A stretch of DNA of 64,000 nt from Metridium senile (lineage: Eukaryota > Cnidaria > Anthozoa > Actiniaria > Metridiidae). The stretch lies in the NCBI GenBank assembly GCA_949775045.1, contig OX459103.1:9978842-10042841 (forward strand). The letters run 5' to 3'. The notes under the pieces were generated by a model. That model saw only the letters and a list, made by a program, of their open reading frames with translations, was not told where the DNA came from and did not search any database. Of the stretch, positions 35,710 through 48,100 are shown piece after piece. Every line of letters starts with the position of its first letter. The first letter of the stretch is position 1. Position numbers and translations under genes: made by a program.

Positions 35710-38700
35710 CAATCAATTAATCAATCAATCAATTAATCAATCAATCAATCAATTAATCAATCATCAATCAATCGATCAATCATCAATCAATCAATTAATC
35801 AATCACCAATCAATCAATCAATCAATCAATTAATCAATCATCAATCAATCAATTAATCAATCATCAATCAATCAGTCAATCATTCAGTCAACCAATCAAT
35901 CAATCAATTAATCAATCAATCACACCTGATTTTGTTTGTTAGTTGGCCAGAAAAGGGGTGGCTTATGGAATACTATCAAGCTACTTGGTGGGCTTGGTGG
36001 CAAAGCACTCACTGGCATAACCCGCTTCGCTAATTTTGTGACTTTCTCTGCCACGTTGGTACAAACGATCCACGGATGTAACATCACCGAACCTGAGATT
36101 CCTCGTCTTTTTAAAGATGTGTGTGACATGAAAGACGAATATTACGGCATCCAAAAAAATATTGAAGATATTTCGTGGAAAGGTAAACTTTTTAACAGCA
36201 TTGTTGATTCAAATCGGTATATCGGTTATCGCTATTGTAATTGTTATCGTTATCGCTATTGTAATCGTTATCGCTATTGCCATCGTTATCGCATGGTCAT
36301 CGTTATCGCATGGCCATCATTATCGCTATTGCCATCGTTATCGCATGGTCATCATTATCGCTATCGTTAATCATTATCGCTATTGCCATCGCATGTTCAT
36401 CGTTATCGCTATTGTAATCGTTATCGCTATTGTAATCGTTATCGCTATTGCCATCGTTATCGCTATTGTAATCGTTATCCCATGGCCATCATTATCGCTA
36501 TTGTAATCGTTATCGCTATTGCCATCGTTATCGCATGGTCATCATTATCGCTATCGTTAATCATTATCGCTATTGCCATCGCATGTTCATCGTTATCGCT
36601 ATTGTAATCGTTATCGCTATTGTAATCGTTATCGCTATTGCCATCGTTATCGCTATTGTAATCGTTATCCCATGGCCATCATTATCGCTATTGTAATCGT
36701 TATCGCTATTGCCATCGTTATCGCATGGTCATCATTATCGCTATCGTTAATCATTATCGCTATTGCCATCGCATGTTCATCGTTATCGCTATTGCCATCG
36801 CTATCACTATTGTAATCGTTATCACTATTGTAATCGTTATCGCTATCGCCATCGTTATCGCTATTGTAATCATTATCGCTATCGCCATCGTTATCGCTAT
36901 TGTAATCGCTATCGCCATCGTTATCGCTATTGTAATCGTTATCGCTATCGCCATCGTTATCGCTATTGTAATCGTTATCGCTATCGCCATCGTTATCGCT
37001 ATTGTAATCGTTATCGCTATTGCCATCGCTATCACTATTGTAATCGTTATCACTATTGTAATCGTTATTGCTATCGCCATAGTTATCGCTATTGTAATCG
37101 TTATCGCATGGCCATCATTATCGCATGGCCATCATTATCGCATGGCCATCATTATCGCTATTGCCATCGCTATCACTATTGTAATCGTTATCGCTATCGC
37201 CATCGTTATCACTATTGTAATCGTTATCGCATGGCCATCATTATCGCTATTGTAATCGTTATCGCTATCGCCATCGTTATCACTATTGTAATCGTTATCG
37301 CATGGCCATCATTATCGCTATTGTAATCGTTATCGCTATCGCCATCGTTATCGCTATTGTAATCGTTATCGCTATCGCCATCGTTATCGCTATTGTAATC
37401 ATTATCGCTATCGCCATCGTTATCGCTATTGTAATCGCTATCGCCATCGTTATCGCTATTGTAATCGTTATCGCTATCGCCATCGTTATCGCTATTGTAA
37501 TCGTTATCGCTATCGCCATCGTTATCGCTATTGTAATCGTTATCGCTATTGCCATCGCTATCACTATTGTAATCGTTATCACTATTGTAATCGTTATTGC
37601 TATCGCCATAGTTATCGCTATTGTAATCGTTATCGCATGGCCATCATTATCGCATGGCCATCATTATCGCATGGCCATCATTATCGCTATTGCCATCGCT
37701 ATCACTATTGTAATCGTTATCGCTATCGCCATCGTTATCACTATTGTAATCGTTATCGCATGGCCATCATTATCGCTATTGTAATCGTTATCGCTATCGC
37801 CATCGTTATCACTATTGTAATCGTTATCGCATGGCCATCATTATCGCTATTGTAATCGTTATCGCTATCGCCATCGTTATCACTATTGTAATCGTTATCG
37901 CATGGCCATCATTATCGCTATTGTAATCGTTATCGCTATCGCTATCGTTATCGCTATTGTAATCGTTATCGTTATCACTAAAGTACAAACATTAAAAGTG
38001 TGCAATACTTTGTACTATTTACCACTAAATAGTGTTGACTAAACAATAGAGAACAAAAGAATTTGCATAATTTAGCAGTATTTAGTGGTATTTATGTTGC
38101 ACACTTTTAGTATTTGTACTCTATTGTAATCGTTATCGCTATCGCCATCGTTATCGTTATTGTAATCGCTTTTACCACTTTTGTTGTCATCGTTGTTGTC
38201 ATCATTGTCATTGTCAATTACAAGTAATGTATATTATCAAGTCACAAACAAATGAAACCCGACTGGAACGTCAAATTCTAAAAATCATTCTTTCTGTTTT
38301 TGTTAATTAGCCGTTCAACTGCAGGTCCAAGCTGACCACGCTTTCGAAGGATACAAACGTACTAGTGAGATCCTGCGAGACTTTGACGAAGAGGTGAAAA
38401 GGGTTAAACTATTGATAACCATTGAACCCAAGTTGATTTTGCAGGGATTCGAACATAACTTAACGGTATGTAGTAGATGTCAAAGATTAAAATGATTGCG
38501 CTCTATTCCCTAGCCTTGTGAAAGACCATTAAAAAATATTTGATTTAAATCGCGCGCTCTGATTGGCTCAGAAGCGTTCTCTATAACTCAACAGTGCACG
38601 GAACGTCGATTCGTTTGATTTTAACTACGGAATATTAAAAAAAAAAATAGAAATCTCGGCAGCAGTGCTCTATCGAGTCATAGAGCACTTGGGAATTTTA

Positions 38701-41526
38701 AGAAGACTTGATTAACGCTACGTGCTTCTCCTAACGCTTCTCTCGTCTTCTTAAAATTCCCGCGTGCTCTATGACTCGATAGAGACGCTGCCTCGTTTTC
38801 TATTCCTTCATTAGTCGGTTTATTCTAATCCACAGTAGCACGGATGCGACTATATTTCATGAATTTAGTGTTTGCGCTCTATTCTACAGTAGCATTTTGA
38901 CTTTATTCATGGATAACAGATTAAAGATTTAATTTACAGATATTCTCTTAACTCTTTCAGCAATACTTTGAAAAGCTCAATGCCTCTGGCGAAGCCGTCG
39001 ATGCCGCAGAAGTTGTCACGAAGTTTTCTAACGATCTAGATAACGCATTGACACTTGGATTCACGGGAGTTTCACTGGCTGCTCCAGCTTTTAAAAAAAT
39101 CTGGCAGAAACACCTGAAGAGTACCTATGTTGGAAAACAAATATCAAAAGTAAGGTTTTAACCAAACTTCATCGAAACATTACAGCTGATTGTTGACGAT
39201 GTAAATACTCGTGCCCTGATTGGCCGATACTATTTGCATAAATTATAACAAAAACTAACATGTATGTTTGTTGGCCATTTCAAATCGTTTATTTTGTCGA
39301 TGAAGATAGCCTCTTTTGTTTTCAATGCAAATATTTAAGGATTTTAGAAAAAAATGCATCCCGATAAGCCTTTTTCATATCGAGCAAGGGACTGGAAACA
39401 AGTTTCTCAAAACTAATTTAATTCAAAAATAAACCCCTTCACACAAAAGAACAAATACAAATAAGTAAGAATTGAAAGTTTGAACAAGTCAAATTGTAAC
39501 GAAATTATGATATTTTATTTTTTTCGAAAATACAAATAATCAAGAGAGGATAAATAAGAGCGAAACTCCTATATTAGCCCGCGCGCCATGTAAATTCACA
39601 TCCGAGCTATTTTTAGTAACACCAAAACACCTTACCCTTCTCCTGAGTGTAAAAATTATTATCCTCTCTTGAAATTATGTATGGTTTGGAAGGACGTTTT
39701 GGAAAGACACCATACATTTCTCTGCAAATTTGGCAGAGTTTGGATGCTCATATTTTTTTTCTATCTAGCCAAACGTTCTAAAACTTGGTCAATAAGCTTA
39801 TATTTGGTTACTCTCGCATGAGACAGGGTTATTTTTTCTGGAACCATAATTTAATTAGTTTTCACCCTCATACCCAGTCCCTTGCTCGATATGGAAAAGG
39901 CCAATTGTATTATGCTTAAGTGGTTTGTGTCATGTATAATTTAGATTGCAGAAAAACTCAAGATAAAATTCCTCAAACCTGTATCGAACAATGCACAAAA
40001 GGCAATGAAGAAGATCACTTCATCAGGATTGCTTGGCAGAGCACAGGAGTTCATTCGAACCAAATTACAAAATCTAGCTAAAAGAGCTGGTACAAAATTC
40101 ACCAAAGCCAAGAATCTGATGGGAAAGGCTAAGAGCGGTTTGAAGGGTCTTGCAAAACTCGGAGGAACAGGTAAATATACCGTTGTTATTACCATACAAT
40201 ACAATACGATATCTTTATTTAAGGAGGGAGTCGACGCAATAACCATTTACTGGTTTTCTAACCAACGATCCTCAACACAAAAATAAAACAATTAAATATT
40301 ATAAATTACATACAATTATTTAAGTTATATACAAACAATGATATGAAATAAATTAGTATAATATTATAGATATATAATATAAATGATACATATGGATAAT
40401 GGCTAAATATTCACTAAGAGGAACAACTGCAGAATATCATCGTCATTATCTTTGTCATTATCAGTCTATCGTCGGCGTTAATTAAACAAGACAAGGGTTT
40501 TCAACCTGAAAGGTTTATTTTTTCAACACATGTTTCGGCGTACTTACGCCATCATCAGTGTACCTGACCCCCTTCATGATATTTTGCAAATCTGCTGTAC
40601 ATGATGTGTATAATAAATGTACTTAATATTTCTTGATGTCAACCTCTCCTTTTTGAGATATGAACATTTGAAATCTGAAAATGTAAATGAGGTGAGAGAA
40701 CTAAAGTAGAATGCAGTACGAATACGCCCTCGGCCGAGACAACGAAGAACTATAAAGTGAAGATAAGCATTTACGTTGATCCTATGCGCTGATGAACCGC
40801 AGCTAGTGACATTGTTTATCAGATTATTAAGGAAATCAAAAAAGCAGAAGAACACGAAGCTGAATGAATTGAATGAAATTGTTTTTACCAGCAAATCAAA
40901 GCACGTGATAATTCAGCCTTCACCAGGGTCTTCCCTTGGAGTGCCGCCATTTTGAAAAATAAACGAGAAGGGAGAGCCTGGGGACGAGGTTGCGATGAAG
41001 ATAATGAAAACTAAATATACTAATAAAGGTATCATGGAACACAATCATCTTCCAAAACATGCAAATTTCAAAAACCTATTTCTGGTGTTCGCTATATTAA
41101 AGACTATAGTTTTAGCAAATAACTTTTGTGAAAAGTATTTTTCTGCAGTAGATATTTTGGAAAAACGATTTGTCTTGCTTGAAATAGGTGGTGCTTAGTT
41201 GACAGGAATCTATCAGCAACTGCAGATGATAATATCATGTCACACAACAACCGTGTCTCATAGCCTTATGCGAGTAGAAGCATTTTTATAAAACAGCGAA
41301 TAATTTAATCATGATTTACAAGAGTATCATGTTTTTTTTGTTTATTACAAGAAACCTTTATATTTCTTCAGATTAATCTCAACGCGGTATTGATATATTC
41401 ATAATCTTTATAAATACCTCGGAATTCGGGCATTTTCCTCAGCATTATTTACATAATAGCGTTTCACCGGTTCTGCCTTTCTTTTTTAACATTCCTCTTG
41501 CTATACGTTTGCCTATGCCCCCCCCC

Positions 41527-41557
<31 letters not shown>

Positions 41558-44500
41558 ACCACTAGAAAATGGATAGGGGTGCTCGACGGACCTTTTAGGG
41601 TCGAAAATAAGACCCTCGCAGACCTTTTAGTCAGTTAGGATTATCGGACAAAAGCAGGATAAAAGTGGTGCGCGCGTCACTTTCGTTCCCGCCGAAATGT
41701 AACAGCCAATCAGCATCGCGTTGGGCACGGACGTCGTACGGACGTACGCTTGAGCTTCCTGTGTCAAAACCATCGAAAATCTACTCGATGCATTACCATT
41801 TATTCTTAAGTATATTGCTACGCTATTACCTATAGTATTATTCACGTTATCATTGCCATTGCCATTATCGTTATCATCATTATGAATAATCATTATTATT
41901 ATCACTGGTAACGCTATTTTAACGGTGTACTAATAAAATATATTGTACTGTTGTTAGTGATGGCAGTTTGGCTGGCGTGGACGCAGCTTACCAAGTGCAA
42001 AGACAATCTAGAAGCAGGAAGACAAAGTAAAGAGGCCATGCAGGTTGAATTGAACAAAATCAAGGGATATCAAACTGAAATGAACAATGCGTATGAACAA
42101 ATAAAAGAGGTATTTAGCTGATTAATTATCAAATTGAAGTGTCTTTTCTATGGTTTATACTCTTATCGAACGTAAAAATGACGTAAGAAAATAGTCAAAA
42201 CTCAAGTTGAACCACGGGCGCAGCAGGGGGTTTCACTGCAAAGTTTTGGCCATTTTCTTATTTCTATGTTCGACGATCATATACTCATACACAATTCGAT
42301 AAGAGTATAAATCATAGAAAAGACACTTCGATTTATTTTTTACCACATTCTCATCATATTGTTCTACTTTTCAATTTTTATGTATAAAATAGACAGAATG
42401 TGACTGTTATATGACGAATGTGTCACGCATCAAATTCAACAATTCGCAAAAATGATCAGTTTTAAATGATAAGAAAAGAAATAGGCCTTTTTCTGTAAGG
42501 AAATACTGTTTACCATTGATATAGTTAGTACATAACTTAGGTTTTCAAAAGAGAGCTAAAGGAATGGTATTTTTATCAAAACTACGTTTTTGAATATGTT
42601 TTTGTTGGACAGATACGGCAACGTAACTATCAGACGAAAATTTGACAAAAAGACTCAAAAACTGCATCAAATCAAAGAGACGAAAACTCAATGAGGACAT
42701 AGTGACATTTATTATAATTTTTTATTTACAGAAAAGTGTTTTCCATTCAGGGTTTATCCAAAAATGAGCGTTTTATCACAATTTTTAAACAAAAAAACCA
42801 TCGTGTTGATGACAAACGTTCCCTCAACTTTATACAATGTTGCGTGACGTTGTATCGTCAGCACACGTGGTGTCTATCCTCAAATCAGGGCGCGAGATAT
42901 CACACAATTGTTTTTTCAAATTTGAAAAAGCTTGCGAAAGCGTCAAATGGCTTCCATGGGTCTATCCTCTTATCGAACATGGTTTTCAACCAATCAGCGT
43001 GCGAGAAATGTTATAGTTGTGGTAAAATATTGTCTTCACTTATCAAAATCAACCAGCATTGTGTTTTATTACATATATAACAATAATTTTATGAAATAGA
43101 GCTTCTAAATAAAATACTATTTGCTATACACACTTCACATGTGAAAATAAAAACAATCAGATTTGAGAAATAAAAATCCCGCCAATCAAGAAACGAGAAA
43201 TACACTTGATTGTCTTTCCAAGCCAAAGAGCGAAAGTGTTTTGACTCAGTTTTTGTATATATATATTAAGAGAGTTTTAAACATAAATTTCGCCTTGATT
43301 TGAGCTCTGCGCTCGGCTAGTGTAATCCAACCGAGAGCATTTATTGTTTTTTCCGACTCACCGTCTATATTTTTATACCGCATTATGACCCTAGCGCACC
43401 TGTTTTGTAATATTTGTAGACGCTGAGAAAGTCCAATTACCAAGGTATCCCACACTTCGCAACAATAGTCAAAGTGGGGCTGAATCAGAGCGTTATATAC
43501 ATCGATTTGTATTTATATTTTATTTGAGAGCCACTTGAAAATTATCTTAGGATAAAGTGTCACTCTCGTTAAATAAAGATATTATTATTATTATATACAG
43601 AGACAATAATTTCTTTACTAACATAGTCTCTTAGCCTCTTGATTGCACCAATACCTGAAGACATTTTTGTGGCTACATCATTTATATGTCGCTCCCAAGT
43701 GAGGGATTCATCAATACGAACACTAAGAGTTTGCAATCATGAACTCTGTGGATGTTTTTATTCCCTATTTTTACACTTGGTTCTAACGTCAGACTTTTAA
43801 TCTTACTTCTTGATGCAATCAAGTTATATTCAGTTTTGGCTATATTTAGGCTGAGCTTGTTTGCTGTCAGCCATTTTCTAACATTATGTAGATCGCAATT
43901 TAGACCCTCCTCAATATCTTTGAGTGAACTGCTGACAGCCGTAAGACTTGTGTCATCAACAAATAGTAAATTGAGTTGTAAATTGTAAGCAATTTGGCAG
44001 GTCGTTGATGTAGACTAGGAAAAACAGAGGTCCTAAAATTGACCCTTGTGGTACACCGCATATGATTTTACCTACACCTGAACTCCTCCAATTTACTTGA
44101 CACAATTGTCTACGTTCGTCTAAATATGAAGAGAGTAAATTAAGAGCAGGAGCCTTGATACCGTAAGCCACGAATTTGCTCAGCAAAATTTCGTGGTCCA
44201 CGGTATCAAAGGCTTTTTTCAGATCAAGAAAGACAGCCAAGTTATAAAGTCCTCTGTCCATGTTAGCAAACCACTCATTGGTACAGTCTAACAAAGCAGA
44301 CGCAATGGAGTGTGAACATCTAAACCCAAATTGGTTGTCAAATAATAAATTCTCTGAATTGAAATATTCATTTAGTTGTTCATACAGTATTCTCTCGTAG
44401 ATTTTACTTATTACTGGAAGGATCGAGATTGGCCTGTAGTTATCGAGCATGTTACGAGGACCTTTTTTGTGGAGGGGGATTACCCTGGCAATCTTTCATT

Positions 44501-44932
44501 CATTAGGGAAAAGCTGAGTTGTAATTGATCTATTTATGATTTTAGTAATAGGTTTTGCGATATATTTGACATGTGCCGGATATAGTGACATGTGATATAG
44601 TGACATGTGATGTACGGACAAAGTGATGTGTCATGTGATGTGACATGACATGTGTCATGTGATGTGACATGTCATGTGACATGTGATGTGACATGTGATA
44701 TGACATATGATGTGACATGTAATTTGACATGTGATGTGATGATTATTAACTATTATAGGCATGGATGGATATCTGGAACGTTACAACTGATGGATGTCTT
44801 ATCGAAGTAATGAATTTAATGAAAGGAATGGTCCTTGACCCAGACTTCTTAAAAGATGAAGACGAACGACAAGTTCTAGGGAAGAACATCGATGTAAGTA
44901 ATGCTACAATATGATCATGTAAATGTTGTTGT

Positions 44933-44970
<38 letters not shown>

Positions 44971-45069
44971 ATTATTATAATGATGATGGTGATTATGATG
45001 ATGAGGAAGAGGAGGAGGAGGAGGTGGTGATGTTTATGATTGTGGTGATCATGATGATAATGTTGGTGG

Positions 45070-45100
<31 letters not shown>

Positions 45101-48100
45101 GAAAAGATGATGATGATTGTCGTGGTGGTGATGATGATGACGTCGATAACGGTGATTTTACTGATAATTGTATTGATGAGGAAGATGATATGATAGTGTT
45201 AGTAATAAAAAAATTATATTTATGATCACAATGATAGTAATGATAGTAATGGTGGTCATAGTGTTGATGATGATGTACCAATTATGGTAATTTTGCTCTG
45301 AGGTTTGCTGGTGTGAAAACTTGGAATGCTATTGATAAAGAATTAAAGCAGGCTCCCAGTATATCTTCATTTAAAAATAAACTGAAGAAATCACTGTTAA
45401 AGAGTTATGAAAAATAACTTTGTATTTTTTTTCTCATTCATTCTACATTTATTATTCATATTTACTTATATATTTTTTTTTCCATTTCCTTAATAAATAT
45501 TCTTTATTATATGGATAGTAGTGTTTTACCGGAAACTAAAACACTCGTATTTTCCATATTTTCACTAGTGAAGATATAAAAAAGTTATGTACCAAAAAGT
45601 CCCGGATGTACGTACGCGTCAAATCAAAACAACTTTCCCGCCCATTTCTCGTCTCTTGTTCGCTGAATTAAACATGGCGGCTCGATTTGTAGAAGTCTCA
45701 GAGGAAGACTTCTGAAGACTTGGCTAAATTTTCAAAAGAAAATGAGAACCAAAACACATGTACAATGAAGAAAACAGAATACGACCTTCCAATATTCAGG
45801 AAATACATGGCCTCTATAAACGAAGACAGGGAGATAGAAACACTGATGTCAGTAAGCTTAAATTAAAAAAATATATATATATATATTTTTTATTTTTATA
45901 TCAATATTTGCTGAACTTTATTCAGTTCCCGGTCAGTTGTGCGCCTTTTCAGCACGTTCACTTGTAATGAATATTTCTTTACATTGAATTAAAATTCAAC
46001 ATTTATTCTTAATTTTGTTGGCTTCACTTTGTCCATATAATAAAAAGAACATTACACGGTGGCTTGAAGATATGAATTTTATTTTCTCGTGGTAGAAACA
46101 ACATTTTACTCGTTCGCTGCGCTCACTCGTAAAATATTGTTTTCACCACTCGAAAATAAAATTCATATCTTCGCGCCACCGTGTAATATCCTCTATATAT
46201 TTACTATTTATATGTTTAACATATTAATATCTTTCTGCTAATTTTGACCAATTATTGACCAAATGTTATTTAATTAATTTAGAAGCTTGCTGTCTAGTAT
46301 AGCCCTTAAGGTTATTGCAGCAAACTTGCACCTTATATTTAAGTGAATTGTAAATTGTATTTTTTGTATTCATGTATTTATGGTGTAAATAAATTATTGT
46401 CATTGTTATTGTCATTGGTGATGATGACAACAATCTATTCTGTTAATAGAACTATCTCAAGGTGGCCAATTTGGATCCCAAAGAGAAATCTACAGTGGAA
46501 ACTTTCGTCGACGCCCAGGCAGACTTAAATTCGAATATGGGCATTATTAAAATAACATTAGGATGTCAAAATAAAAAGGGTAAGCACAATGAATGAATAA
46601 ATGGATTGATGGTTGGGTGGGTTGATGCGTTCACGTTAAAGCCTCGGCCAAACGGCAATGATAGTTCATGATAGTTGATGTAATATTTCAAAAACGAGTA
46701 CGAGTGTTTCATTAGGGTTTCTAAACACGATAAAACATTTGAAAGCACGAGGCCGTAGGCCGAGTGCTTTTATTGTTTTTGAGTGTTTGGAAACCCTAAT
46801 GAAACACGAAGCACGAGCTTTTTGGAATTACTTCTCAGTCGAATAAATAATTCATTATGCAGGAATGTGGCTAGTTCTTTATAATATAATAGGTCACACA
46901 TTATGTTGCCTGGGATTATGAGAGTTCTTTTGAATTCCTCTCGTGCGGAATTTATTGGATTTCGAAATACTGTAGGGTTAAAAAGGAGTGTTACGGGGTT
47001 CTTACTTGAAGTTGTTCAAAAAGACTTAGAAATGTTTCTTTAAGTTCAGTTGAGCAATATTTCAAATTGTAACTTGTAACTACCTACATAAGAAGGGTTT
47101 TTTGTCATTTTCTTTAGAGAATAATCCAAATTGTCATTTAAATATAAGTTGTAACTTCAGTAGGGATCATCAAAGATGCGAATAAAGTTCATTTATGTGA
47201 GTACTTAACGGCAGTGTAATTTCTGATATAATATATACAGAGTATTTGATGGCGTGGGAAATAAGACTATACTCTGCCAACCAAATCACCAATAGCTCAG
47301 CTGGTATGAAGAGGGAATTCAACTCCAAGGGTTGCAGGTTCGAGACTCGGACACGCCAATAAAAAAGGGGGAAAAAAATAATGTAAAAATAATAATAATG
47401 TAAATTAGGTAGAAAGGTCAGGTAAGATAGATAAAAACATAAGGGAATAAAGGATAGTAAAATAGGTAGGTAGCTAGGCAATACTAATTATTTTCAGATT
47501 TCCCACCACTATGTAGATTTAGAAATATTTTCATCACTAGTGATGAAAATATTTCAAACACCGGTCAACCTATAATCGTGTTTCATCGGGGTTTCAAACC
47601 CATGCACGTGGTACAAATGGTGTGCTCACATTGGTTGATTAGCTCATGAATTATTAATGAGTTTGAGAAGATAGTTCCAACTATCATGTGCGTTTGACCA
47701 CCAACTATCATGCACTATCATCGACTATCATGAACTATCATGGACTATCCTAGAGTTTGAACATGTTCAAATGTCACATGATAGTCGATGATAGTTTTTG
47801 CCGTTTGGCCGCGCGTACAGGATAGTTGATGATAGTTGAGACGCCTTCAACTATCATCAACTATCATAGCCGTTTGAATTGGCCTCCGCTTAAAACAATT
47901 AGGAGTTCGAAGTAGAAAGTAGGGGCTGTTCGCAGTCTATTTGGTGCGCAAACGAACGAACAAAGAAATGAATTATGAATGAATGGATGAATCTTGGATT
48001 CAATTAATCAATCATGTTCCTGTTATTTTCCTTTAGTGAACATGTTCAAGAACGTTGTCAGAGATTGCGCAAGGGGGAATTCGCCTTTACCGTATATTTA

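Noticed and set aside
36162..37855. Hydrophobic Ile/Ala/Val and Arg/Tyr/His frames
   Set aside because: Products of the TATCGC-type satellite, in several frames at once, inside an intron.
47285..47360. Functional tRNA gene
   Set aside because: A and B boxes are good, but the acceptor stem does not pair and an A-rich tail follows; a SINE is more likely.
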